64,000 nt of DNA from Rhyzopertha dominica (Eukaryota > Arthropoda > Insecta > Coleoptera > Bostrichidae). Numbering within the stretch: the stretch's first letter is position 1; every line of letters begins with the position of its first letter. Below the pieces are notes generated by a model. It worked only from the letters and a program-made list of their open reading frames with translations. It was not told where the DNA came from and did no database searches. Location of the stretch: assembly GCA_025024175.1 (NCBI GenBank), contig QCXZ01000041.1:22377786-22441785 (forward strand), in the 5' to 3' direction. Position numbers and translations under genes: made by a program. Below are positions 35,857 through 47,879 of the stretch, piece after piece.

Positions 35857-36770
35857 AAAACTCGCAACCCCACTGGAGCACTGCATAAGGGAGGAACGGC
35901 GTTTTGTTATCGTTTCTTGCACGGTGAAGGCGTAAAACCCATTGATGTTCATCGTAGAAATGCAGCTATCATAAGTAAATTCACGTTTGTTACCCCAATA
36001 TTGAACGAATTGAGTAACCATTTCATAACTGATCTCCCAACCTGGTCCTGCACGTTGAAGCGTTAGTGAAAGAAAATCGTCTTGTTCTCCTGGATAAAAT
36101 CTCTGCAGTTCTGAAAATTAATTATGGCTCTGTGCGAAAGATATTATGCTCGAAATCCTCAATCTTCGTAGTGTCAGCCAGATGGGTGCCAAAACAACTA
36201 ACCCTACAAATGAAACAACGACGCGTTGATGCATATGAAGAATTTTTGCGTCGGTATGAAGCAGAATGCAGAATACTCCTTTTTGACAAGGGTGGTGACT
36301 GAAGATGAGTCGTGGGTGCACTATCATCAACCTCAAACCAAGAGATCAAGACCCAGCGCCCCCCTTCTTCACCGAAACAAGCAATTTTTATACACAGTTC
36401 TCGACAGGAAAAGTTACATTGCTCTTTTTGGGACGCAAAATGGGTAATTTTCAAGGACTACATGCTTACTTTACTTTGAATTCCTGAAGGATCTTTCAAG
36501 TAAAGGTATTCTTCTGAAACAAGGGAACGTGCGACCACATATCGCACATATTGCAGCGACCATCCAAGCGATTACCATATCTTTGGTCAAGTTAAAGAGG
36601 TATTCGTTGGGAATTTTTTTAAAGTAATGATGAAGTTACCCAGGCGGTATAATACATATGTGACTCTGCACACGCCTGCAGGATTTTCTTCTTCGAGCAT
36701 CGAAGCACTTCCAAAGCGGTGAAAGAAGTACATAGAACGTGTTTAAGGTTTTCGTTGGACTATGTCTCGT
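35857..36770 (+). pseudogene. Decayed mariner (Mos1-like) transposase upstream of the oxidase
   Basis: In shifting plus-strand frames one reads FLHGEGVKPIDVHRRN, VEALVKENRLVLLDKI, INYGSVRKILC, VSARWVPKQLTLQMKQRRVD, VVTEDESWVHYHQPQTKRS (first catalytic Asp in EDESWVH), LFGTQNG, KGILLKQGNVRPHIAH (second-Asp block, Asp replaced by Gly in QGNVRPH) and SNDEVTQAV. That is the standard mariner order over about 0.9 kb. Frameshifts and the missing catalytic Asp show that it is inactive. It starts about 440 bp upstream of the oxidase start codon on the opposite strand, close to or within its promoter. Confidence 0.8.
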
Positions 36771-38169
36771 ACAGCACGAATAAAACCTATACCGATGTAT
36801 ATATACCTACGTTAGACAGTTGTATGAAATTGTCATTAACTATTTCTTCTATAACAACCCCTTGCTTCTGAATTTATATTTTTATATGATAACTATATAC
36901 AAAACGAATACAGGGGATGCGCAGATATGGGGTATTAATTTTATTACGGCCATATAATTAATCTCGAGCTTTGTTTTCTTAGTAAATGAAACCATAAAGC
37001 TGCAAGCTATACAGATAGGTACCAGGCAGTTCAATATCTATCGATTTTCTATACTGACAAACTGTAAATTGCAGAACAATAAGATAAAACTTCATTTAGT
37101 TGTTGAAAAGAAACAAAAAAAGGAGCTTTACTTATTCCCAATATACTGTAAGTCTAAAATATATTGGGAAAGTTTTAAAAGAGTTTTTATCGTTAGTCGT
37201 TAAATAACAAAAGATAACGATTGCAATTTGTATTATAATATCTAAGGTAATACATTTGGCAATTACAAGGCTTATAGGATTCCAAAGCTATGATATACGA
37301 TTTCACAAAAAAAATTAAAAAAGCAAAGGAGGTTTCAATATATACACTGTCATAAAAAACACCCAACGATACTTGTTTATTTTGAATAAACTTTAAACTT
37401 TGATATTCATATTTGTTCCTATTAAGCCATAAATGTAGCAGTCATTTGTTTTATTATATTATTACTATTATCATATATTCTTTTAGGTTTCTTTATTTAA
37501 CAGAACGATAAGTGAAGATTATACTTTGAATTAAATTTTTATTAACTTAGCAAGTTTGACAAAGGGCAAATATCGTGGGTTTAAGAGACCCATAAGATAT
37601 ATTGCTACTATAGAACGCGTATAGGTGTCTAAACACGATAGTGGGTTGGTGGCGGGCATGGTTCCAGTGGTCATTTTAGACCTTTGGTTTTAATGAACCG
37701 TGAATAGCTATTATCCATGAAAGCATACCACTTTTAGTCTTCATCAGAGACAGTATGAACCTCACATTTTGCTTTTTTAGCAAGATAGTGTACAACCACC
37801 GCCGTTCTGCTGCTACCCCTGCTGTTCCTGTTGCTAGTGCTACTACTATACTAGTGCAATTATTGCCTTCAATTAATTACATGAAGCCAACTCATTGAAA
37901 ATTCACCTATTCTCGTGATACTGAAGTGGTACCTAATATTCAAAATGGACTAAATCTAAATGTGAATCAAACCGAAAAACAATTTTCTTCTGCATATAGA
38001 TACGAGTAAAAGATAATAAATAAAAGTGGCGCGCATTAAATGATGTGTCAAACTACGGATAACTCCACTAAGGATACCGAACAAACTATTCGCGAGCGTC
38101 TCTATTTCTGTGAGCGAATTCAAGTTCTTACGGTTTTCTGATACGTGGCGCCCCATGACGGGTGGATGT
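36771..38169. other. AT-rich intergenic DNA; no feature seen
   Basis: No coding frame or repeat is recognised. A short CTG-rich stretch at about 37798-37850 is not part of an open frame of note. Confidence 0.35.
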
Positions 38170-38483
38170 TACAGTCACTAAATATATTACAGTACCGCAA
38201 TAGTCCGCCATTTTAGGACAAAATAGCGGCGGGAAATTTAAATGTTTATAAAAAAGATGGGAGTGGGAATCAAACTATCAAACCAAACTTCTTGACTAGA
38301 TAAATACAAATAGCAGGCCATGATGAAGCGTTGTTTAATTGGCAACGTGCTTTGTGCATCAGAGCCTGATATCTGGCAGTTCTTTAATCTTTAAGGTTAG
38401 GTTTGATTGCTTTGGTCCTCTTTCCCATCTTTCGCTACTATTTTGCCCTAAAATGCGATACTGTAATGTATTTAGTGACTGTA
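38170..38483. mobile_element. 314-bp MITE with TA-flanked inverted repeats (TACAGTCACTAAA...)
   Basis: The left end TACAGTCACTAAATATATTA (38170 on) is matched by the inverse of the right end (TACAGTCACTAAATACATTA, ending at 38483). The match extends loosely through GCGGACTATT/GGACAAAATAG and AAAGATGGGA blocks, giving arms of about 100 bp with divergence. TA at each limit fits a Tc1/mariner-type MITE. No coding capacity. Confidence 0.75.
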
Positions 38484-39692
38484 GGTGGATGTAAGGTCAC
38501 TGTATTTTAAAATGTAGAGACAACGGTTACGACTATATAATTTCCATATTGTTTCAAATAATTCTATCTCTGTTACTGCTGAATTTGATAGCGATGGTTG
38601 CTAGGCGAAGGTGAAATCCGGCAATACTTGCTACCGCATCTCTCGCTTGTACCATAGGGAAAAGTATCATTCTGTCTTTTGTGTTCCCGGATCAAACCTG
38701 AAACTAGAGTTGGCGGTACTTTATATATGCAATGGCCTTGGTGGATGTATAGTCTCTATAGATCTATCTAGGGATTTTAGCATAAGTGTAGCTAGCATAA
38801 TATTTTAGAGGGGGCTTAAGCCCCTCGAGTAAAATAATAATGATTATTTACGATGGGTAATAAGAAATGAAATATTGAAGTTGACCTTCTCAGTGGAGGC
38901 AGATTTGGCGATGGCAGTTTTACCGTGTTTCATAAATGTAAGAAGCGAATGTAAGAAAACTCAAACTAACACACGTTTAAAAACTTGTAAAGATATATAA
39001 AACTTCTAAGACAGTACTTAATTAAAAATAGAACGCATAACTTGCTCAAATTAGTTTAAAGCGTGTATTAAATTTTCCTATAACACATACTATCGCAGGA
39101 TCACCACAGACATATATAATTTCTGATAATTTCTTATAGTTCCATCTCTATTAGCACCGAAGCCATTTTCGCTCTCTGACTCGCACCACAAGGAAAAGCA
39201 TCTTTTTTTTGTCTTTTGTTTTCTCGGACTTCTAACCTAAGTCTAANGTTGTTTATATTTAATATTTAGTGGCTCTTACTTTATCATAAGCTGTTGCCAT
39301 CTACCGATCAGATTTGAAACCTCTNTTTAAAGAGAATCACTTTTGTAGTATGAAACATGTAAAAGATTGTTATCTTCACAGACCATTAATGATCTGTGGT
39401 TATTTTTTGGTGAAGTTATCTGTATCTCTAGCACATAGTTTTCTGTTATTTTGACCTACGAAGTTATCTAAAATTATCGAATGCATTTGAAGTGACATTT
39501 TGTCAAATAATTCCAAATAAACATGTGACAGTACTTGGATCTCATAAATGATTACCAAAGTGTCCACTATTTTGAACTGTAACCACAAAATTTCACTAGT
39601 AAAGCTACCGACAAAGTGAAAACGTTGCTGTTGGAGAGAACCTCGATTTTCTATTAGTACTTTCTTAATAATGTATATTAGCACTGATAGAA
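38484..39692. other. Intergenic DNA upstream of the TLC-domain gene; no gene seen
   Basis: Segments around 38640-38700 and 39170-39230 share AGGGAAAAG/AGGAAAAGCATC and TGTCTTTTGTGTTC-like pieces and may be two diverged copies of one short repeat. The promoter of the TLC-domain gene must lie just left of 39693, but no core motif stands out. Confidence 0.3.
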
Positions 39693-40541
39693 ATGTCATA
39701 TGGAGGTTACGAATTTGATTCCTGGTACGCAATTTTCGTAAGTTTTATCTGCTGGTGCTCTTTATATGCAACTGCGGCTCTTGCCTTACCTGACAAAACT
39801 CCAGAATATTGGTGTAGAGTGGTAACGTTCATTCATGCTGTGTTTTCGACATTTCTTGGAATTAACCAGTGTTTTTCCGACGAATGGTCATTTAATGATC
39901 CCGCCAAGCCAACGACCGATAATCAGGCGATGCTTCTGGTTTCTAGCCTGGGATACTTCTTGGAAGATCTTTTATGGTGCGCTTTATATCAAACGGAAGG
40001 ATATTTGATGATCGCCCATCACATTTATAGCTGTATAGTTTTATTTAGGATGCTAATGAGTGGGGAGGTGAGTTTTATTTTACTTTATATTGCTTGAAGA
40101 GATTTTGTGAGGGTCCACTTACAGTGACTGTATAAGCATGGTCTATCGATAAGTGTGAGACCTCTAGTTGTGCTTATTGAAGTGTTTTTTTTTTGCCAGG
40201 TGGGCGGTCAAACTGCTTGTGCATTGGGAACAATGGAAATGACTAATCCTCTGCTCCAAGGCAGGTGGTTTATACGATATGAAATTGGAAGGGATAATTT
40301 CTTATTTAAGTCGGTGGAAATCATCTTTATGGTAGTGTTTTTCTTTGTGAGACTTGTTATTGGAACCTACATCGGCTCGTTGATTCTTCTTAATCCAGCT
40401 AATAATCTGGAGTATAAGGTGATGACAATTTCGTTATATGTCATGTCCTGGTTGTTTATGGTGAATATATATGGATACTTTCACTATAAATATGTTAAGG
40501 GTGTCAGAGCAGCAACCTCCAGTGAGTATGTTGCTAATTAA
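39693..40541 (+). CDS. TLC-domain membrane protein, TLCD5/TMEM136-like, two exons, complete
   Basis: CDS exons are 39693-40067 and 40200-40541 (375+342 = 717 nt, 238 aa), split by a 132-bp GT..AG intron after a codon. The protein starts MSYGGYEFDSWYAIFVSFI and contains DKTPEYWCRVVTFIHAVFS, LGYFLEDLLWCALYQTEGY, MIAHHIYSCIVLFRML and GGQTACALGTMEMTNPLLQ. These are the histidine-containing TLC-domain features and the TMEM136-type E-x-T-NP block. About six membrane segments are visible (near residues 12-30, 45-60, 80-100, 105-122, 164-186 and 198-218). TLC proteins are multi-pass endomembrane or plasma-membrane proteins linked to lipid synthesis, transport or sensing; the role of the TLCD5 branch is poorly known. 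A poly(A) signal AATAAA lies at 40554-40559, 13 bp after the stop. Confidence 0.85.
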
Positions 40542-40553
40542 GTATGCATTATA

Positions 40554-40559
40554 AATAAA
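40554..40559 (+). terminator. Poly(A) signal AATAAA of the TLC-domain gene
   Basis: This canonical hexamer lies 13 bp after the stop codon and implies a very short 3' untranslated region. It is in the right place, but cleavage cannot be confirmed from sequence alone. Confidence 0.55.
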
Positions 40560-42424
40560 GATTTCTTTAAACATTTTAGAGCTTTATTTCTGGCTAGTAC
40601 AACTGAATTCGTGGCTGCTAATACTTGCATAACAATACCTAAAAATCAATTTAACTAATTAACAAACGTTTATGTTCCTGTAAATGCAAACCGTTATTCT
40701 ACAGGAATGCCATGTGGTACTTGTACTTGAAGGCTCTTATTTAATACAACACTATTAAATTAAAAAATAATTAAAATTATATCTATAAAGGCTAATTCAA
40801 ATCTGGCGCAGATAAATAATGTATACCAAAATACTAAAATAGTTTGGATTAATTTAAATTTAAGTTTATAAAGTTTAAAGAAAACATTGTTTGGAAGTAA
40901 CCATTTATACATTTCAAATTTAAAGATGTTTACATAAAAGATATGCTTAATTTTTATTGAAAGTAAATTGTAACGCAGTAGAGCGATGTAACTAAGTAAT
41001 CGATGTTTTACTTCTCTTAGAAATTAGCATATTTGCATTAATTCCTAGAATACTCTAAGTACCTAAGTCTTTAAAGTTTTTTTAGAGGGATAAAATAATA
41101 TAAAATCAATGTTATCGTAATAACTCTACTGTGTAAGGTCAGTATTATGGGCAATATAAATGCAAGATGCCGTTGGAAGATGGAATCCACTACCAGTAGG
41201 AGTAATGAAGAAGTTTCTTCTGCAATTTGTTTCGAGACGTCGGTTCAATAATTTTGATTTCTCTAGCCAACTGTTTACTATGGGTAAGATACATTTTTTG
41301 TTTATTGCCAGTTAAATAAGAATAGTCCACTGTTATTAGGTTTATTTCTTAAAGCGCATGTTTTTTTTGTAGAGCACTGAGTCTTTATTCGTTTTCATGA
41401 GCTATATAGATTGCAGTGAATCCGGTTCTTCAATCTCAATTTGATAGTTTGGGGCTATAAATGTTGTTTTTTTAACATATATGGAGGCTAGTTAGTTGTC
41501 TGTAATTCAACAAGTAGTTTTCGTCCCTCCGACTTTTNAGAACGTGGTAGATACAGCCTCTTCATGTGTAAGAGATTCACATCCCAGCTAAGAACATTTA
41601 CCTGTCTACAGGGTGGTTTTTGAAACAGAAAAGAAATTGAAAATTTCCAGAAACAATTTAACTTCCTTTGCAAGTGGATAACTTTTGAGTTGTTTTTAAT
41701 TGAATGGGCAGCGTTTACCATCCCAGCGGGATAGATACCCATTTTAACAATTACTAAATCCCTCAATTAAAATTGAATTTAAATTGTGACGCTATAATAA
41801 GTATTCCAGCCTACACATTCGGTTGCTTGGGAACTTATTACGAAACACGAAAGACAGAATTTTCATCACTCCGGTGATCACATCAGTGGCGAGTGCAGGA
41901 GACTGCACCTGAAAATTTACAACGTAGTGGAGGTTTAACTATACTAATAATTGCAACATGCCTATTTAGCGTAATTAATTAATAATTCTAATTAAACCAC
42001 AAAGAAATTACAAACTGTGTAAATTATGATTATTTCAACAAGAAAAATTGCAAAAATAAACGCAACTTTTTAGTATTTTAAATTTATGTAGTATATACGT
42101 AGTAGTAGCACCTGGGGTATAATTGTATTTATATTGGTATCTATTTTATTTTCTGATCAAAACTATAAAAAAATACTGCACATATTAAGTTTGTAGCTAT
42201 CAATGAGAAGACTTAGGCTCCTTTGACAAGCTGTCACTATCGCACATTATGCTTATTCACACAGCCACTCAAAAAGAACGTGAAATCATCGCTGTAGTAA
42301 ATATTCTTCATTGTATTTGGATCTGCTCTAATCTTTTCGACCAGAATTTTGCAGGGTAGAGGTCGTCTGTTCAAATCATGTTAGCTGAGTTGTTGGAGAG
42401 TTGATTCTTATAGAGATTCAATTT
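40560..42424. other. AT-rich intergenic DNA; no gene seen
   Basis: A 92-codon minus-strand frame at 41488-41766 with one N is not recognised. It overlaps CAGGGTGGTTTTTGAAACAG, a motif typical of repeat ends, and may be part of an old transposon. Nothing else supports coding. Confidence 0.3.
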
Positions 42425-42620
42425 TTACAGCTTTATAACCTTCCTTACAGATGAATAAGAAAGTCCAGTGAGTGTGGATGCTATGAATTGGTTAAGGCTT
42501 TCGCGGCTAGGTGATGAACTGTTGTCCTGATTCGGGTCTAAAGGCCGTCGTCGGTTGGAATTGCTTCCTAACGTTTCGCTAGCACGAGTGGCAAGCTTCT
42601 TCAGAGGTCCTTCCATATTC
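42425..42620. repeat. Probable tail of an interspersed repeat (retroelement 3'-end type)
   Basis: The segment contains GGTTAAGGCTTTCGCGGC, GGTCTAAAGGCCGTCG, CTTCCTAACGTTTCGC and GTGGCAAGCTTCTTCAGAGG. This order (AAACG-type motif followed by CTTCTTCAGAGG) is one I associate with widespread insect repeat tails, and weaker relatives occur near 43360 (ACGTCTCGAAAC..TTCTTCTTCGGG). The family was not identified. Confidence 0.4.
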
Positions 42621-42710
42621 TGTCGATGCTACTCAAGAAGTTAGTTGGATTTATCGCAAAATGTTAAAAGAATCTCAAGCTGGATTGATTATGTCATCAA
42701 GTATCCTACC

Positions 42711-43163
42711 CAGGGGCGGATCCAGGGGGGGGGAACTGCGGGAGAGTTCCCCCCCAAAAGTTGTACGTTATACATTTTTTCCAATGAGACACCGAAAATC
42801 GTAAAAAATCAACAATTGAACATTTAATAATAAAATTATCGATAATGTTTTAATATATAAGTTACCGCTGAACGGTCCTTTTCTTCTTTGCGCCGAATCA
42901 AGACTTGGCTCAGAACAACGATGCTTCAGAAAAGATTGAACGGCTTAGCACTTCTTAACATAAACTACGACATTGCTGTAGAACCAGAAGAAGTAATAGA
43001 AAGATTTAGCAAAATGAGCAAGCACCGCGTTGATTTGATACTATGAAATACATGTTGAAATATGTATCAAAAATAAATCTATGGTTTACATTTACACATT
43101 TCTTAAATAAAGTACAAAATTATGTAGTTCCTCCCAAAAAATCCTACTCTGGATCCGCCCCTG
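42711..43163 (+). mobile_element. 453-bp internally deleted hAT element with an exact 8-bp target duplication
   Basis: The ends are CAGGGGCGGATCCAG (42711-42725) and its exact inverse CTGGATCCGCCCCTG (43149-43163). The flanks carry the 8-bp direct repeat ATCCTACC at 42703-42710 and 43164-43171. CAGGGGCGGA ends and 8-bp duplications are hallmarks of hAT transposons. Most of the transposase is gone, but the C-terminal dimerisation piece remains (42867-43046). It is non-autonomous. The perfect duplication and open terminal frame suggest that it is not very old. Confidence 0.88.
42867..43046 (+). pseudogene. hAT transposase C-terminal (hATC dimerisation) fragment
   Basis: A 59-codon stop-terminated frame gives AERSFSSLRRIKTWLRTTM, LQKRLNGLALLNINYDIAV and VIERFSKM. 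The ERSFS.L.RIK.WLR..M...RL..LALL pattern is the conserved hATC domain that mediates transposase dimerisation. It lies inside the terminal repeats of the 453-bp element in the sense orientation, and the frame is undamaged even though the N-terminal and catalytic parts are deleted. No start is apparent, so no protein is expected from it. Confidence 0.8.
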
Positions 43164-43171
43164 ATCCTACC

Positions 43172-44656
43172 TAAATCCCTAAGTTGATTGTTATTTTAAG
43201 TCAGCCACTTTTCTATGAAATGTAACAATCACAACTAGATTAACATAAGAAGCTATCATTATTATTATTATTAACAGAAATTCTTTCTCCCATTTTGAAA
43301 TCGTTAGGAATTGTTGTTGTAGGCGTGGGATACAATAACACAATAAATTTTTACGGCAACGTCTCGAAACTATATTGTTTCTTCTTCGGGCCTTAAATTC
43401 TTTATATCTTATGAATTTTTGTAAAAATTAAGATGTGGGCACCTATGAGGCAATGCCATCGCACTGTTATTATTTTTATTCTCTGGGNCCATCTTTTTGC
43501 GAAAAAAACGTATTTAAATATCTATAAACGAGTAGCATTTTCCAGCCAGCAGCTCGATTTATTTACTTTGCTTATAATTTTCGAAGTCGAGGAATATTTA
43601 GGTTCCAATCTCACAAAAATAATGAGATAAGCGGTGATTAAATTTACTCCAACAAATATTTTTATGTTAAGTATTTGCACAAGGAGCCATCAGCTGTTTG
43701 GATACACGCAAGCATTGTTATGGTGTTCTTCATATATCACGAACGGTTTCACATTGAACTGCGTGTCATGGCCTTATTTCATATTGAACGCTTCCGTTGT
43801 CGTAGTTATAATTAAGTGATATGATTTGATGGATTTTTCCAGTTGCATAATCCCTTGGTCCCGGATTGAGTAGAATTTAAAATTGGCCCTCAATCAAACA
43901 GCCTGCCGTTTTATTATTCGACTGATATGCCGGGATCTGAATCAAGAATGGAACCAAACTTAATGAATTATCCCGGACGTTCTGGGCAGACGACACGATC
44001 GGAAAGTTAAAAGAAGTTATTTGTCAAAGTCGGGATCCACATTTTGAGCGCCAGCTGTTATATTAGAGCGTCAAAGCGAAATGCGGAGATATTCGAGATG
44101 CATAAAGAGCCCGATAAAGCATTCAAATAAAAAGATGATGCTGGAAGGTTTTTGCAAGAGTTATTAGACCATTGCTTCACACGGCACATCTAGAACTTTT
44201 TAACATGAGTCATTTAGAGTTGATCGTTTACTTCTAAAACGTTANCTTAAAAATTTATGTACGAAGATACTGAGAATATAATTAGGTTGAAAGAGTAATC
44301 AAAATTAAGTGATTACAATGCAAATAAATGTAAAATGACCTTAGTAATATCTTTAAATACCAAGAAGGTGCGCCTGACGTATATTCATGGAAATGAAATC
44401 AGTGTTACTAAGTAAATATAAATAAATAAAAAATACAGATAACGGGTTTTGTTATCAAAAAGGGTAAAATGACTAGAATTAGATTTCTAAAGAAAAAATA
44501 CATGTGATAAAGAAATTAATGACAAGTACAACATTCGAGTAAAATAAAAACTTGACAGATAAACGTGTGTGTTGGCAGAAAGGAAATCGTCATCAATAGG
44601 TGATGGAAATAATATTTCCAAAACTACCGAGAATCGAAGAAGTAGTGCTTCTGACG
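43172..44656. other. Intergenic DNA, partly GC-richer; no gene seen
   Basis: 43880-44170 is noticeably less AT-rich than its surroundings and free of obvious repeats. It might be a conserved regulatory segment, which only comparison with related genomes could show. Short frames around it are not recognised. Confidence 0.3.
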
Positions 44657-44712
44657 AGACCGAGATTAAGGTACCCGAGACCCATACGAGACCGAGACTG
44701 AACATACGAGAC
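44657..44712. repeat. GAGACC-type simple repeat (first patch)
   Basis: Repeated ACGAGACC / CCGAGAC units occur at irregular spacing. The same unit dominates 47192-47316, so the two patches may delimit or derive from one element. Confidence 0.6.
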
Positions 44713-45988
44713 TTCGAGAGTCTTTTAAATAAATATATGTATAAAAAGGTGGGATTAAATTGTTTACACTACTGACGATGATTTCAAACTTGACACTTTT
44801 AAATGTAAATAACACAATTATCATATTCATACCCATTATTTTAGTTCACTAAATTAGCACAATATAATTTAATTATTTACCTAATTCTATTACTTACATA
44901 ATTTTAGTAGTGTTTTAATTCAAGTAAAGCTTGTAAAGCTCTGCAGATTATATAGTGAGTTTTTATCTGAGATTTTACATGTTTACAGGATCAGTAAACT
45001 ACTAGTCAAGTACAAGTACTAGGGCTATGGAAAAAACAAATTTTGAGGAAGGGCTTAAAAGCATATTATAAAATATTACCTGCATATCTATGCAATATCC
45101 TAAAAAACAGCGAAAATATTTACCAATATTTACCGTATAACTACATATTGTGCCAAAATTCACGCAACACTTAAAGCCTTTGCAAGTATAGGAATCAGGC
45201 AGAAGTTTGTCTTTTGTCACATAACTTACTTAACGTTTCTCATTTTATAATTTATGAATTCTAATTTTACAATACCACGACTTGCAAATGTAGGTTGCAA
45301 CATGTACTTTGAGGTTAGATTCCGTTTCAAGGTTGTTATATTTACATTCTGTTAGTTTATCTATTGGCCACCGACTTCAGCGTCGAATTAAATTTATCAA
45401 CAATTAATATCAACGAAAATTCTAATTCAACAAACGTAATAATTTGTAGGAAAGGCGATGCTTTAAGTTTAAAAATTTTTCATTTACTTATATGTTTGAT
45501 GAATAAAAACATTACTTGAATAAAAATCATAAAAATAATTATTAATATGTTTGTTTCAAAATGCACAACGCTTTTATCAAACTAATAAAATAATTCATTA
45601 AACATTTTTATTCGGTTTAGTGTTTGCAGAACGAACAAAAAATTGTTTGATATAAATTCAAGAAGCATTAAATGAATGTTTAAAATTACTAGTTTTTGAA
45701 ATGTTACATGAAACGCATTGTTAATAAATGCTATATCGGCGTTCCATAGCGCACAGTGGCGTGGCAGATAGCATCAATATATCATAGTGTTTATAATATG
45801 TAGCACGAATAGTTTTTAACCGCAATCTCTAAAGATTGCTATTCATGCAAAATGGAATATATTGACAATAATGATTACAAGTAAATCAACCGCCAATTGG
45901 TTTAATTTTTTTTGCGTTGCGTGTTGGTATTAGTGCAAACATGGTATAAATCTACACCATTTACTTTCCCATTTTGGCTAACTGTCAA

Positions 45989-45990
<2 letters not shown>
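44713..45990. other. AT-rich intergenic DNA; no feature seen
   Basis: No coding frame, RNA gene or repeat could be recognised in this stretch between the two simple repeats. Confidence 0.3.
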
Positions 45991-46021
<31 letters not shown>

Positions 46022-46037
46022 GTTATTTTCATTGTTA

Positions 46038-46092
<55 letters not shown>
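45991..46092. repeat. (TTA)n microsatellite, about 100 bp
   Basis: An almost uninterrupted run of TTA units is broken only by a few G or C substitutions near 46022-46043. The leucine-rich frame through it is an artefact of the repeat. Confidence 0.95.
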
Positions 46093-46093
<1 letters not shown>

Positions 46094-47191
46094 TCCCGTA
46101 AGCTACCTACTGTGCATCAAACTTAGTGTATATTGTAATTTATATACTTAGTAGTTTTTATAACCAATTGTCAATGGCAATACAGCGTACATGATGATTT
46201 TAGTATTCACCCCTACAACTCTATTAAAAAAGTACCTTTAGCTAACATATAGGTTTGTAAATCGTAGTAAAAGTTATATGCGAAGACGAGGTAAAATAAT
46301 CAAGTTTGTGTAGGTAGATACCTATATTAGCATAGTGCTAGACAACATTTTTTAAAACATATTTTACTACGATTCTTATAAAATATTGGTTTCTATATGC
46401 GGCGACGTAAGAAAGTATTTTGCAAGAAATAAACCAGACAAGAAAAACGTAACACGTAAGAATCAATATCAGTTTCTTCTAAATAATTATAATTGTATGA
46501 TGGAAGTAGTTAGGTTCAGCTGCAACGCACTTGGTTTTAATTGCACAAAAAGCATTGTTAGATTCAATTTAATATTTTGGCCTGATAAATAATTAATGAA
46601 ATACAATAATACAGTCAAATCAATTAGTATAATTACTACGAAATCAACAAGCCATCTTGAGTGGGTACATAACTAGTATGAAGGCTATAGCGCAATACAG
46701 TAATTTGTATGCATTTTGTTATCAATTATGACCAAGTGTGATGGAGCGGACAGCAAAATTTAGTTACTTGCATGATCAACTTGATACCATTATTTATAAA
46801 AAAAATCTCTCAAATTAATTAATATTTACAAAAGTATATAATTTTTAAATCACTGTATGTAAAAAGATTATAAGAATTTGATAAATAATGGTCATTTTGA
46901 CATATTTATGCCAACATAAATATATTATCGCATATAATTTTAGTATGGCTTACAAATGTATTTGGTGTGCTGCACTGTTATTTTAAAAGAAAAAGTTACA
47001 GAGGACAAATACCGAAATACCAAGCTTAATCACCCGTAACCACCACCGTGTAACTGTAGAAGATATATCTCAAGATATTTACGATGCACTTTAGTTGTAA
47101 ATATTTCTAATATCGCATTTGATGACATTCTTGTAAAAGGATCATATCGGGATTTCAAAAATATTAGGATTATCACCACTTATCAGAAACC
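46093..47191. other. AT-rich intergenic DNA; no feature seen
   Basis: Only short random-looking frames occur, and no inverted or tandem repeat is visible. Confidence 0.3.
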
Positions 47192-47316
47192 CGAGACTTT
47201 CGTATGAGACCGAGACTAAGTAGACTGAGACTGAGACCGAGACCAAAGGAACCATGCACTTCCGAGACCGAGACCACGCAAGTCTCGGTCTAGTAGCACC
47301 GAGACCGAAGCACTAC
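47192..47316. repeat. GAGACC-type simple repeat with an inverted segment (second patch)
   Basis: CGAGAC and GAGACCGAGACC units are repeated over about 125 bp. AGACCGAGACCACGCAAG is followed by the inverse GTCTCGGTCT, forming a small hairpin. See also 44657-44712. Confidence 0.65.
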
Positions 47317-47521
47317 GAAGAAGACATGTGAACGAAAATACTACCAGTGGCAATGAGATCGATCAACAATAACAGCAGAATNACTAGAAAAACNAATTAG
47401 ATATATGAAAATAAGTAAACCGCCGGTATTCGATAACATCTTGATATATGATGAAATGTATAGGAGAAAAAGTAAGCGTGTTTTATACAACAGATCCGCA
47501 AGAGCGTCAATTATGCCAATA

Positions 47522-47719
47522 TTAAGGAAAATATAAGTCAAACGTAATAATTATTATTTTAAATACTTTTCCTTTATTTCTTAGAAATGTTGAGTTATAA
47601 TCGCCACCAAACATTAAACAAACAAAACAAAAGAACGCATTTGTCTCTTGTCCATCCGCGCAACCATGAAGTCTTTTCATAAAAATTTGCATCAAACTTT
47701 CTGGTAAATCCTTTTCCAT
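47522..47719 (-). CDS. Possible first coding exon of an unidentified minus-strand gene (doubtful)
   Basis: A minus-strand ATG at 47719 in a good context (CAAAATGG) opens a 65-codon frame starting MEKDLPESLMQIFMKRLHGC and continuing CADGQETNAFFCFVCLMFGG. The composition looks more protein-like than neighbouring random frames. A CpG-richer stretch (47880-48130) lies upstream, where a promoter would be. I do not recognise the peptide, see no strong donor and cannot point to a next exon. It may be chance. Confidence 0.22.
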   Translation of the reverse strand: MEKDLPESLMQIFMKRLHGCADGQETNAFFCFVCLMFGGDYNSTFLRNKGKVFKIIIITFDLYFP

Positions 47720-47879
47720 TTTGGTAACTGGTTTGTACTTGATTTAAATTTAATACAGGCACAGAACGTTTCATTTTCCTTAATGTTTACTTCTCCGCCA
47801 AACCCAGAGAACTGAAGTTTAATTTAATTAAATCACACACCCTCATTTTTTGTATTCAACACAATTTTCCACAAAAAAA

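Noticed and set aside
41488..41766. 92-codon minus-strand frame
   Set aside because: Contains an N, overlaps a repeat-end-like motif and matches no family I know.
44569..44775. 68-codon serine/glutamate-rich frame resembling a disordered protein segment
   Set aside because: Half of it is encoded by the GAGACC-type simple repeat, so the protein-like composition is likely an artefact.
45912..46151. 79-codon frame rich in leucine
   Set aside because: It is the translation of the (TTA)n microsatellite, with no other support.
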